A DNA stretch of 64,000 nucleotides from Lautropia sp. Lineage in GTDB: Bacteria > Pseudomonadota > Gammaproteobacteria > Burkholderiales > Burkholderiaceae_E. Shown piece after piece: positions 25,195-33,615 of the stretch (position 1 is its first letter; each line of letters begins with the position of its first letter). The notes beneath the pieces are model-generated. The model searched no databases, was not told the DNA's origin, and was given only the letters and a program-made list of their open reading frames with translations. Position numbers and translations under genes: made by a program. Location: the NCBI GenBank assembly GCA_030528325.1, contig JAUMZD010000008.1, forward strand, positions 1-64,000, given 5' to 3'.

Positions 25195-26814
25195 TCAGCG
25201 GCGGAAATACCCCAGCAGCGCCCGGGTAGCGTGATCGAGGCCGCTGCTGTCCTGACCGGCCAGGGCCGCTTCGACCGACCTGGCCATCACCTTGCCATAT
25301 TCGACACCGAACTGGTCGAAAGCGTTCAGGCCGATGACGACGGCCGCCACGAAAGTGGCATGCTCATAGGCAGCCAGCAGCGCGCCGACGGAGCGGGCGT
25401 CGATGCCGGGCAGCATCAGCACGGTGCTCGGGCGATTGCCGGGGAAGGCCTTGTGCCAGTCCTCGCCGGCGGCTTCGTTCGGCAGCGGCTTGCCGAGGGC
25501 CAGCGCCGCGCTCTGGGCCAGGCAGTTGGCGACCAGGATGCGGTGGCGCTCATCGTTCTGGCCTGCCAGTGAGGCCGGGTTGGGCTGCCGCGCGATGATG
25601 AAATCCACGGGCACCACGTCAGGCCCCTGGTGCAGCTGCTGGAAGAAGGAGTGCTGGGCGTTGGTGCCCGAGACGCCCCAGATCACCGGCGAGCTGATGT
25701 ACTGCAGATGCGAGCCGTCGATCTTGGCCGATTTGCCGTTGCTTTCCATGATCAGCTGCTGAAGGTAGGCAGGCAGCAGACGCAGGCGTTCGGCGTAGGG
25801 GATGATGGCCTGGCTGGTGTAGTCCTCGACGTTGCGGTTCCAGATGCTGATCAGGCCCATCCAGACGGGGAGGTTCTGCTCGAACGGGGTCTGGATGAAG
25901 TGCTCGTCCATCGCCGCCGCGCCGTCGAGCAGCTGCTCGTAGGCGTCGGGGCCGCAGGCGATCGCGATCGAGGCGCCGACGGCGGACCACAGCGAGTAAC
26001 GGCCGCCGACCCAGTCCCAGAAGTGGAGGATCTGCGAGGCCGGAATGCCGTACTGTTCGGCTGCGTCCGCGTTGGCGGTGACGCCGATCAGGTGTTTCAT
26101 CGCGCCCGCCCGGTCGGCGCCCGACGACTGGAGCCAGGTGATGGCCGCTTCGGCATTGGCCAGCGTCTCGCGGGTCGTGAAGGTCTTGGAGACGACGAGG
26201 AAGGCCGTCGTGGCCGGGTCGAGGCCCTGCAGGTTCCGGGCCAGGTCGTCAGGATCCACGTTGGCGACGAAACGCACATCCGGGCTGTCGGCCGTGGCCA
26301 GCGCGTCGCAGACCAGACGGGGGCCCAGGTCGGAGCCGCCGATGCCGATGCAGACGAGGGTGCGCAGTGGCTGCTGCGTGTGCCCCTGCAGCGCACCGTC
26401 CCGGAAGCGTCGGGCCAGCCCGACGATGCGCTGGCGTTCGGCCTGGGCCTGGGCGTTGGCCTCTGCGTTCAGCGAGGCATGGCGCAGTGCCGTGTGCAGC
26501 ACGGGCCGGCCTTCCGTCGTGTTGATGACTTCGCCGGCGAACATCAGCTGGCGGGCATCTTCGAGCCGGGCGCTGCGGGCCAGCGCCATCAGGGCGCTGA
26601 TGGCCTGGCGGTCGATATGCTGCTTGCTGAAGTCTGCCATCAGGCCGGCGGCTTCCCGACGGAACGTTGCCGGGCGGGCCGGATCCTCCAGAAGGGTGCG
26701 CAGCGGGACATCCGCCAGACGGCGACCCTCACGTTGCAGGTTTCTCCAGGCTGCTCGACGTGCACCGATGTTGATACGGGCGTTGGCTGATCGCTTTGTT
26801 GGCATGTTGTCCAT
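25195..26814 (-). CDS. pgi: Glucose-6-phosphate isomerase
   Basis: Interconverts glucose-6-phosphate and fructose-6-phosphate in the cytoplasm. With the ATG at 26814 it has 539 residues, close to the usual 547. Signature regions are VGGRYSLWSAVGASIAIACG, MESNGKSA, GVSGTNAQHSFFQQLHQG (catalytic His) and NAFDQFGVEYGKVMA (catalytic Lys). The frame is open to 26970 but the extra residues are not part of the family. A nearby alternative start is the ATG at 26805. Confidence 0.95.
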   Translation of the reverse strand: MDNMPTKRSANARINIGARRAAWRNLQREGRRLADVPLRTLLEDPARPATFRREAAGLMADFSKQHIDRQAISALMALARSARLEDARQLMFAGEVINTTEGRPVLHTALRHASLNAEANAQAQAERQRIVGLARRFRDGALQGHTQQPLRTLVCIGIGGSDLGPRLVCDALATADSPDVRFVANVDPDDLARNLQGLDPATTAFLVVSKTFTTRETLANAEAAITWLQSSGADRAGAMKHLIGVTANADAAEQYGIPASQILHFWDWVGGRYSLWSAVGASIAIACGPDAYEQLLDGAAAMDEHFIQTPFEQNLPVWMGLISIWNRNVEDYTSQAIIPYAERLRLLPAYLQQLIMESNGKSAKIDGSHLQYISSPVIWGVSGTNAQHSFFQQLHQGPDVVPVDFIIARQPNPASLAGQNDERHRILVANCLAQSAALALGKPLPNEAAGEDWHKAFPGNRPSTVLMLPGIDARSVGALLAAYEHATFVAAVVIGLNAFDQFGVEYGKVMARSVEAALAGQDSSGLDHATRALLGYFRR

Positions 26815-26966
26815 GACGGGAGGCACCTCGGCAAGGCGGGGTCGGTTGGGGGGCAAACACGGGATGATCCGCAGCAGCCGATGGCATCGTCCCTGTGCTC
26901 GGAACCATAGTGCCATAAGCAGGTGTTCCCTGTGAGAGAACCCCAGCATCGGACGATGGTCTGCAC

Positions 26967-26995
26967 ACATTGTTGCGCAATTAGTTAGACAATGT
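26967..26995. promoter_or_regulatory. AT-rich inverted repeat between pgi and the DUF423 gene
   Basis: ACATTGT (26967-26973) and ACAATGT (26989-26995) form perfect 7-bp arms 15 bases apart in a visibly AT-rich spot. It could be an operator for pgi or part of its promoter. The right arm reaches the DUF423 stop codon. Confidence 0.35.
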
Positions 26996-27423
26996 TACGC
27001 CCTTGGTGTCTGGGAGCAACACTGACGTAGCGCGGTCCACACCAGCACGATCCAGCCCGCGAGGAAGCAGGTGCCCCCGATGGGCGTCAGCATGCCGAGT
27101 GGGCGGGTTTCCGTGATGGCCAGGGCATAGAGACTGCCCGAGAACAGCAGGATGCCGGCGATGAAGAGCCCTCCGGCCCACTTCAGCGCTGCGCGAGGCA
27201 GATGGGGCGACAGCGCGGCCAGCACCAGCAGCGCCAGCGCGTGATAGATCTGGTAGCGCACGGCGATTTCGTACACGCCCAGCATGTGGTCGGACAGCAC
27301 GGCCCGCAGGCCGTGCGAGCCCATGGCCCCGGCCGCCACGCCGAGACCGGCGAACAGCGCACCGGCGGCCAGCAGGCGGGGGCAGAAGGGGGAACGCGGG
27401 GTGGGAGAGGAGGAGGTGGTCAT
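26995..27423 (-). CDS. DUF423 small membrane protein
   Basis: A 142-residue inner-membrane protein with four predicted helices. The family signature is present near the N-terminus (GLGVAAGAMGSHGLRAVLSD) and in the middle (YQIYHALALLVLAAL). YgdD of E. coli belongs to this family; function unknown. It lies 10 bases downstream of the hsdR stop on the same strand, so the restriction operon may read into it. Confidence 0.85.
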   Translation of the reverse strand: MTTSSSPTPRSPFCPRLLAAGALFAGLGVAAGAMGSHGLRAVLSDHMLGVYEIAVRYQIYHALALLVLAALSPHLPRAALKWAGGLFIAGILLFSGSLYALAITETRPLGMLTPIGGTCFLAGWIVLVWTALRQCCSQTPRA

Positions 27424-27433
27424 GGTCTTTCTG

Positions 27434-30400
27434 TCAATGAAGTCGGGGTTCGTGGCTCATCTGCATTTGATCCCTCAGATAGATGAACACACTGTCCGCC
27501 ATCGATTCGATGTCGTCAGCGTCGTAGTCATCCTCGGGCAGATGCGTGTAGAGGTGGTTGAGGATTTCCAGCTTGATGTCGGCCTGTGCGCTGGCCTTGG
27601 CTTGCCAGTGGTCGATGTTCAGTTTGTTCTGCTTCAGCCTCTGGAGCAGGTCGCGCGCTACTTGCTTGATGCGTTCACGATCTTTCTTGCCGAGGGATTC
27701 CTTGGCGAGCATGTCGAAGACGGCTAACTGCTCTTCGTTATCGAGGTTCTCGCGCTGATAGCGTCGTTCTTCTTCCGTGGTTTCCTTGTAGAAGCCGAAC
27801 AGCTGATCCATGATCTGCTGGATCTCACTGGTGCTCTTGTCACGGTTGTAGGCATCGACGATTTCCTGGTAGCGCTCCTGAAAATCAACGCGTTGGGGGT
27901 TGTTCCGGATCATGCGCTGCAAGCGTTCTTCGATTCTTTCCCGTAGCTCCACGGCAATAGTGGCCTTGTGGGCGCTTTTCTCGAACTCTTCCTTGAGGCG
28001 CTCCACGTCAAGGCGGGAAAGGTCGTATTGTGAGCCTGGTGACTGGGCGGTAATGGGCGTGCTGGCAACGCCCAACTCGATGAGACGATGCAAATCACTC
28101 AGAACCGGGGTGATATCGGGTGAGATCTTTTGCCGGGCGATCTGGTTGCGAATGGCCGACAGGGCTTCATGCGTATCGGCATGAACGAACAGACCCTTGT
28201 GGGGGAAGACCGAGCGGTAGAGGCTGTCTAGGTTGCCCATCATGGCCAGAAAACTTTCCCGGTATTCGTCCTGTTCATTCAGGCAATTCGCCGCCGTGAG
28301 CAATTCCGCCAGCCTCTCGTCGGGGTTTGCGTTGAGGAGCCTTTCCAGCTCGTAGCCTCGCGCTTGCAGATAGGTGCGGATTTCCAGCAGATTGTGTTCG
28401 TATTCCAGCAGGATGAGCTGGTTGTCCTGAACGGTATCTTGCGAATGCTCGCCTTTTCCCGTGCCGGCACGATCGCCCTGGGCGAACTTGGCCAGGGCTT
28501 CCCGCAGTGATCTGACCATGCCGTTGTAGTCGATGATCAGCCCGTTCTTCTTTCCCAGGCCCACCCGGTTCACCCGTGCAATGGCCTGCATCAGCGAGTG
28601 GCCTTGCATCGGCTTGTCGAGGTAGAGCGTGGTCAGGCATTTCACATCGAAACCGGTCAGCCACATCGCACAAACGATGGCGATGCGGAAGGGATGGCTG
28701 GCTGTCTTGAACTGCTTTTCCAGTGGCCGGGAAACCATCTTGTCCCGGTGGGGCTTGATGTCGAGCGGTTCATCGCGGTGGTTCTGCCACTGGGAAAACA
28801 GCTCGATTTCCCCCTGTTCTGGCGATACCACCACGCAGCACTCGGTTTCTTCCATCCAGGCGAGATGGGCGCGGCGCTGCTGCAAGCGCTGATTGGGTTG
28901 CCTGCCAGCCTGCAGGAAAGGGGCTTCGTCCTCCTTCAGTTTCTTTTCCAGCTCGGCGATCTTCTGCTGCCATTTTTCCTGAATGAGGTCGTACATCTTC
29001 ACGCAGGTGATCTTGTCGACGCAGACCAGCATGGCCTTGCCGCCTCCGGGAGAGACGATCTGCCAGCGCTGATGGAAATGATCGACGAAGTGCTGAGCAA
29101 CCGTATCCAGCCGCTGGGTTGCTGTCAGCAGCGTGTATTCACGCTGAAGGGCACGGATCAGTTTCTCTTCCTTTTCATCCGTCCACGGGTCGTTGATGGG
29201 GGCTTCAGCCTTGGCTTGTTCAATGTACTCGGTGATGCGCTGCCCCAGCCTGGGATCCGTGATGTTCAGCGCTTCGCCGGTGTTTTCGTAGAAGAGGGGC
29301 AGGGTGGCCTTGTCGGCCACGGCCCGCTGGAAATCGTAGATCGACACATAGTCGCCGAACACGTCACGGGTTTGCTGGGCCTCGGCCGAGTTGATCAGCG
29401 GCGTGCCGGTCATGCCCAGAAACTTGGCATGGGGCAACCCCTTTCGCATGTTCAGCGCCAGCTTGCCATACTGGGTACGGTGCGCTTCGTCGCTGATGAC
29501 GATGATGTCGCTGCGCGTGGAATAGGGTTTCGTGACGGATTGCTGGTACTTCTGGATCAGGCCAAAGATGTAGCGGCGATTCTGTTCGCCCAGCATCTTG
29601 CGCAGCGCGCTGCTGCTCTGGGCCTGATCATCCTGAGTGTTGACGATGCCACAGTTGCTGTAGGTACTGGCGATCTGGTCGTCCAGCTCGTTGCGGTCGG
29701 TCACGATGACGAAGGTGTAGGCGGCCGAGATCTTGCGGTGGATCTTCTCGGTCAGAAACACCATCGAGTAAGACTTGCCCGAACCCTGCGTGTGCCAGAA
29801 AACCCCGAGCTTGTTTTCGTCGTCCACTTCGTGGCGTACCTTGGGGTCGGTGCTGGTCAGCCGCCCGATCACCCGGTTGACGCCCAGATACTGGTGGTTT
29901 CGGGGGATCACCTTGCTGATGCTGCCTTCGCTGCTGTCGAACAGCGTGAAGTTCTCGATGATGTCCAGCAGGGTGGCTTTATGCAGAAGGCCGGGGAGCA
30001 GGATGTCCAGCAGTGGCTTGTTCCTGGCTGGTTCGGGGTCATCCTCGTCAAGCCGTTTCCACTGATAGAAATGTTCCCAGGGGGCCGTGATCGAGCCGTA
30101 GCGGGCATCCACACCGTTCGAGACGATGACCAGTGCGTTCCAGTCGAAAAGTGCGGGGATCGTGTGCTTGTAGTCGGCCAGATTGCCAGTATAGGCCTGC
30201 TCGATGGGGACATCATGCCGTTTCAGCTCGATGAAGATGAGCGGCAAGCCATTGATGAAGCCGAGAATGTCCGGTCGTTTTCGGCCCAGCGAGCCCTTGA
30301 TCCACAGCTCGCGCACGGCGACGAAGTGGTTTCTGTCCGGCTTGTTGAAGTCGATCAGCTTCAACCGTTTCTGCACGGTGCGCTGGTTTTTGTCCTGGTA

Positions 30401-30721
30401 CTGAACCAGCACCCCCTCGCGAAGCAGGGTGTACTTGTCCTGGTTGCGGCGAACAAGGGATTGCGTGGGGTCGTGATGGATGACTGCCGTCAGCGCGTCC
30501 CGATAGGCGGAATCGGGCAGCCCTGGATTCAGTCGCTTCAGTGCCGCCAGCACATCACGTTTCAGGATGACTTCGGTCTGATCGTGCCGGCCCAGCAGGC
30601 TCTCTGGGCCCAGGTCTTCGGCATCCTGTGCGTAATGGATTGTCCAGCCCAGATCCCTTTCCAGGCGATCAGCGGTGGTCTTCTGGATCAGCTTGTCTTC
30701 CGAGTAGGTGTTTCTGGTCAT
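27434..30721 (-). CDS. hsdR: Type I restriction enzyme R subunit
   Basis: The DNA-translocating and cleaving subunit of a type I restriction-modification system, 1095 residues, near the usual length. The N-terminal nuclease domain has RPDILGFINGLPLIFIELKR (PD-ExK; D151, E165, K167). The SF2 motor has Walker A HTQGSGKSYSM (about 311-320) and DEAH (411-414: VISDEAHRTQYG). RIAIVCAMWLTGFDVKCL and ARVNRVG mark the second RecA domain. The C-terminal third is helical and charged and should bind HsdM/HsdS. It follows the DUF4411 gene by seven bases. Confidence 0.95.
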   Translation of the reverse strand: MTRNTYSEDKLIQKTTADRLERDLGWTIHYAQDAEDLGPESLLGRHDQTEVILKRDVLAALKRLNPGLPDSAYRDALTAVIHHDPTQSLVRRNQDKYTLLREGVLVQYQDKNQRTVQKRLKLIDFNKPDRNHFVAVRELWIKGSLGRKRPDILGFINGLPLIFIELKRHDVPIEQAYTGNLADYKHTIPALFDWNALVIVSNGVDARYGSITAPWEHFYQWKRLDEDDPEPARNKPLLDILLPGLLHKATLLDIIENFTLFDSSEGSISKVIPRNHQYLGVNRVIGRLTSTDPKVRHEVDDENKLGVFWHTQGSGKSYSMVFLTEKIHRKISAAYTFVIVTDRNELDDQIASTYSNCGIVNTQDDQAQSSSALRKMLGEQNRRYIFGLIQKYQQSVTKPYSTRSDIIVISDEAHRTQYGKLALNMRKGLPHAKFLGMTGTPLINSAEAQQTRDVFGDYVSIYDFQRAVADKATLPLFYENTGEALNITDPRLGQRITEYIEQAKAEAPINDPWTDEKEEKLIRALQREYTLLTATQRLDTVAQHFVDHFHQRWQIVSPGGGKAMLVCVDKITCVKMYDLIQEKWQQKIAELEKKLKEDEAPFLQAGRQPNQRLQQRRAHLAWMEETECCVVVSPEQGEIELFSQWQNHRDEPLDIKPHRDKMVSRPLEKQFKTASHPFRIAIVCAMWLTGFDVKCLTTLYLDKPMQGHSLMQAIARVNRVGLGKKNGLIIDYNGMVRSLREALAKFAQGDRAGTGKGEHSQDTVQDNQLILLEYEHNLLEIRTYLQARGYELERLLNANPDERLAELLTAANCLNEQDEYRESFLAMMGNLDSLYRSVFPHKGLFVHADTHEALSAIRNQIARQKISPDITPVLSDLHRLIELGVASTPITAQSPGSQYDLSRLDVERLKEEFEKSAHKATIAVELRERIEERLQRMIRNNPQRVDFQERYQEIVDAYNRDKSTSEIQQIMDQLFGFYKETTEEERRYQRENLDNEEQLAVFDMLAKESLGKKDRERIKQVARDLLQRLKQNKLNIDHWQAKASAQADIKLEILNHLYTHLPEDDYDADDIESMADSVFIYLRDQMQMSHEPRLH

Positions 30722-30728
30722 ATCAAGA

Positions 30729-31226
30729 TCAAGCCCCCAGCACGAAGCGTGCTCGCTCCTGGCGCAGCATCTGGTAGGGCGACATGAAGCTCACGCCCAG
30801 TCCCAGGCAGACGTTCGGGATCTTGATGCGGCGGATAGAGTTGGCAGGCACTTCGTGGGTGACGAGCACATGCTGCCCGGCCATGGCGTGCGCCACCAGA
30901 TAGTAATCGGCCACCTGAAAGAAGGTCTGGATCGCGCCCGGCTCGTAAGTCTGGCTGGTAACCCATTGGGCGATCTGGCCCAGCGCGGGTACGATAGTTT
31001 GCTGGCTGGTCAGGAAAAGCCCGGTGGCCTGCTGTTCCACCCAGTCGCTGAGATCGTCATTGCCGTTGTTCAGCTCCGTTTTCACCTTGTCGATGCTGAA
31101 CACCTTGCCCTGCTGGTTGGCGGTCAGTATCCAGTCCCAGAAGGCCGGGCAGAAATCGAAACCATAGTGCAGGTTCTTGGCCTGGATGAAGATGTTGGCA
31201 TCCAGCAGATAGGTGTGTCCGCTCAT
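30729..31226 (-). CDS. DUF4411 family PIN-like protein
   Basis: A 165-residue protein that begins with a PIN-type strand and acidic residue (TYLLDANIFIQAKN), continues with FCPAFWDWIL, and has the later acidic positions in QVADYYLVAHAM and LVTHEVPAN. This matches the DUF4411 family, a PIN-like putative ribonuclease that usually pairs with an ImmA/IrrE protein. It overlaps that gene by four bases and precedes hsdR by seven, inside the restriction operon. Toxin activity is inference from the family fold and pairing. Confidence 0.8.
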   Translation of the reverse strand: MSGHTYLLDANIFIQAKNLHYGFDFCPAFWDWILTANQQGKVFSIDKVKTELNNGNDDLSDWVEQQATGLFLTSQQTIVPALGQIAQWVTSQTYEPGAIQTFFQVADYYLVAHAMAGQHVLVTHEVPANSIRRIKIPNVCLGLGVSFMSPYQMLRQERARFVLGA

Positions 31227-32377
31227 GGGGCGACGCTCAGCTCTCGGGCGGTTTTATGAAAGGTGCGGCTGGAACGGATCCCCAGCATCTGGAAAGCGTC
31301 CCGGAACAGGGTGCCACCTTCCAGCGTGCTGCTGATCAGCGCCCGGCTGAAGCGCTTGCTGGCACGCACGGCCAGCGACCGGTAGAAATCGCCGCCGCTG
31401 CCTTTCCTCTGCTGCATGATCTCCTGCAGCCGATCCTGTTCCTGCCGGTAATGGTGCCAGAGTCCACTTTCATCCAGATGACCGGCGTCGAACAGCCGAC
31501 GCAGGATCACCAGCGTGCTGACCTTGAAGCTGCGTGCCAGGCGCTGCATTTCGTCGGGAATGGGTGTACCCGGCTGATAGGCCGTTTTAAGCTCGGCCAT
31601 CGGAACCAGCAGTTCGGCTGCCACCAGGTTGCACCAGCGCTCGGTCTGGTGGCGTGGCATCTGGCCCGCTTCCGGGTCAGACACGCCGCTCTGGCCCAGC
31701 CAGACGTGAGCCAGTTCATGCCCCAAGGTGAACATCTGGGCTGCCTTGCTGTCGGCGGTGTTCAGAAAGATGACCGGGGCCAGGTCGTCAGCCAGGGTGA
31801 AGCCTCGAAACTCACCCACATCCAGCTTGCGATGACTGTTGCTGCCCACCACCGCGCTGGCCATCACCAGCACACCGCTATCTTCGATCAGGGCAATGAG
31901 CTGACGCAGGGCTGCTTCCCAGGTGGAGAGGTGGCGGCGCGCCTCGGTCGAGAGCTGGATGGTCTGCCGAATCTTTTGGGCGGCTTCGACAGGTGTGGTC
32001 TGAACACTCAGGCTGCCGACGAAGGGGAGTGGCGGCCAGCCATTCAGCCGGGCGTGTTCGCGATACCAGTCCTGCCGGCGTTGGCACAGATGGATGGTGT
32101 CCAGCAGCTCGCTGCTGGGTTCGGCCAGCTCGTGGTCCCGCAGGGTGCGAAAATCGGGCAAGGGCAGGGGCTCACTGGGCGGCTCCGGCAGAAAAAAGTA
32201 GCCGATGCCGGTGTGTGTGAACTGCGCAAAGTCTTCCAGCTGCCGAAGTGTCGGCTGTGCCTCGCCACTCAGCCATTGCGGCCATTTCGTGAAACGCTGG
32301 CACAGTGCCTCGTCCGTCTTGCGCGCACGCCGCGCCGCCCAGCGCAAGACCGGCACGGAAGCGGCGACGTGAGTCAT
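31223..32377 (-). CDS. ImmA/IrrE family metallo-endopeptidase with N-terminal HTH-like region
   Basis: A 384-residue protein. The first 60 residues resemble an XRE-type helix-turn-helix segment fused to the peptidase (WPQWLSGEAQPTLRQLEDFA). The zinc protease motif is TLGHELAHVWLG with H220, E221 and H224, and CNLVAAELLVP follows as in ImmA. Such proteins can cleave repressors or act as the antitoxin-like partner of DUF4411. It overlaps hsdS upstream and DUF4411 downstream by ATGA-type junctions, so all five genes form one transcription unit. Confidence 0.85.
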   Translation of the reverse strand: MTHVAASVPVLRWAARRARKTDEALCQRFTKWPQWLSGEAQPTLRQLEDFAQFTHTGIGYFFLPEPPSEPLPLPDFRTLRDHELAEPSSELLDTIHLCQRRQDWYREHARLNGWPPLPFVGSLSVQTTPVEAAQKIRQTIQLSTEARRHLSTWEAALRQLIALIEDSGVLVMASAVVGSNSHRKLDVGEFRGFTLADDLAPVIFLNTADSKAAQMFTLGHELAHVWLGQSGVSDPEAGQMPRHQTERWCNLVAAELLVPMAELKTAYQPGTPIPDEMQRLARSFKVSTLVILRRLFDAGHLDESGLWHHYRQEQDRLQEIMQQRKGSGGDFYRSLAVRASKRFSRALISSTLEGGTLFRDAFQMLGIRSSRTFHKTARELSVAP

Positions 32378-33615
32378 GCCAGTACCTCCTCCGGCAAGGG
32401 GATGTTCGAGACATCCAGCTTGCCAGACATCAGGCGGGGGAGCAAGAGGTCGCGGGCAAGCTGAAGTCTTTCGTTTATGACGATCAAGTTTTTGATCTGG
32501 TCAAATATTGGAGCAGCTTTTGATCCAAAGGAAAACGTCAACTCTGGTTCTGGCAGAGTAAAGGGTATGGTTTTAAAAGTGTCAACGATGATCGTGTCGA
32601 AAACGCCGCCAGTTGCCGCCTGCTTGAGGTGGCTGACAGCAGCGTTTATGGACATAAATAGAAACAGGTTGTCAAAATTTATTTTGGGTTTGAGTGCATA
32701 GCACGATTGGTTCATGGCCATCGGTTCTTGGGCCATATTTATCTTGCCGACAGTTCCTCTGGCTGTAATAAAAATCGTTCCTTCCTCAAATAGCTGGCTG
32801 TTGCAGTTTTGTAGGCCTTCGTTTGTAAGGGTTTTCTCGGTTTTTCGTACAAAGAAACTATTTGTTGCGTCTTTCGGGGTGAAAAAGGGTATTCCGCCAC
32901 CCCAGTAATGATCTATTTTCGTTTTTGGTGTTCCTCCGCTCATGATGAAGATAAAGTCGTGGGCAAACCCTCTTGTCCATCCTTGTGGAACCCCATCCTG
33001 AACAGGAACGGCCTCGTGCCCCGGAAACCGAAGATGCACGAACCACTCGCGGTACAGACGACGCGCAGCGTCTTCCAGCAACGCGATCCGGCGCTGGTTG
33101 ATGGTGATCAGGTCGTCGTAGGAAGAAAGTATCGACCCGATTTTCTTCTGGTCATTGAGGTTTATTGGGTATTTGATTGGAAGGGACCTGAGGATGGGAT
33201 TCTTTATGCCAAGGACAGTGGTTCCTGTTGCGTGAGAGCTTAGTTCTGACTGAAATTGAGCTGATTTCAGGTAGTGGAATAAGAAGTCTGGATCTATGAA
33301 GTATGGATTGGGTCGCAACAGAATTACCCTTTGAGCAAGGGCAATCCTTTCCTCTGACTTCCAGATGGCGAGTTCTCCTAAAGGGGCCTCAGTTGTGATG
33401 AAAATGTCGTTTTTTTGGGGGGTTCCTCTTCTCATGACATCTTCATAACTTCCCTCTGCTATGTATTCTTGCTTGCCATTTTTTTCTATTTTTCCGTTTT
33501 TTATTATTTTTGCGGTTATTAGCCGTATCCCCTGGTTGGTTTTTTTAGGTGTTTTGCCTCGATAATCAATTACTTTGGAGAGAAGGCTGCCGAGAGGGCT
33601 TTCTTTCAGATTCAT
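32374..33615 (-). CDS. hsdS: Type I restriction enzyme specificity (S) subunit
   Basis: Recognises the bipartite DNA target for both modification and cleavage. It has 413 residues: target-recognition domain 1 (about 1-165), a central conserved helix (RRIALLEDAARRLYREWFVH), target-recognition domain 2 (about 215-360), and a C-terminal conserved repeat (INERLQLARDLLLPRLMSGK). The DNA of both recognition domains is strikingly AT-rich for this genome, with T-runs around 33410-33560, while the conserved repeats keep the local GC level. This is the usual mark of recombined, imported specificity domains. Confidence 0.93.
   Translation of the reverse strand: MNLKESPLGSLLSKVIDYRGKTPKKTNQGIRLITAKIIKNGKIEKNGKQEYIAEGSYEDVMRRGTPQKNDIFITTEAPLGELAIWKSEERIALAQRVILLRPNPYFIDPDFLFHYLKSAQFQSELSSHATGTTVLGIKNPILRSLPIKYPINLNDQKKIGSILSSYDDLITINQRRIALLEDAARRLYREWFVHLRFPGHEAVPVQDGVPQGWTRGFAHDFIFIMSGGTPKTKIDHYWGGGIPFFTPKDATNSFFVRKTEKTLTNEGLQNCNSQLFEEGTIFITARGTVGKINMAQEPMAMNQSCYALKPKINFDNLFLFMSINAAVSHLKQAATGGVFDTIIVDTFKTIPFTLPEPELTFSFGSKAAPIFDQIKNLIVINERLQLARDLLLPRLMSGKLDVSNIPLPEEVLA

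Noticed and set aside
28598..30787. A 729-residue open frame on the plus strand opposite hsdR
   Set aside because: Antisense to hsdR, whose nuclease and helicase motifs are clear; composition is rich in Gly, Gln and Val without motifs.
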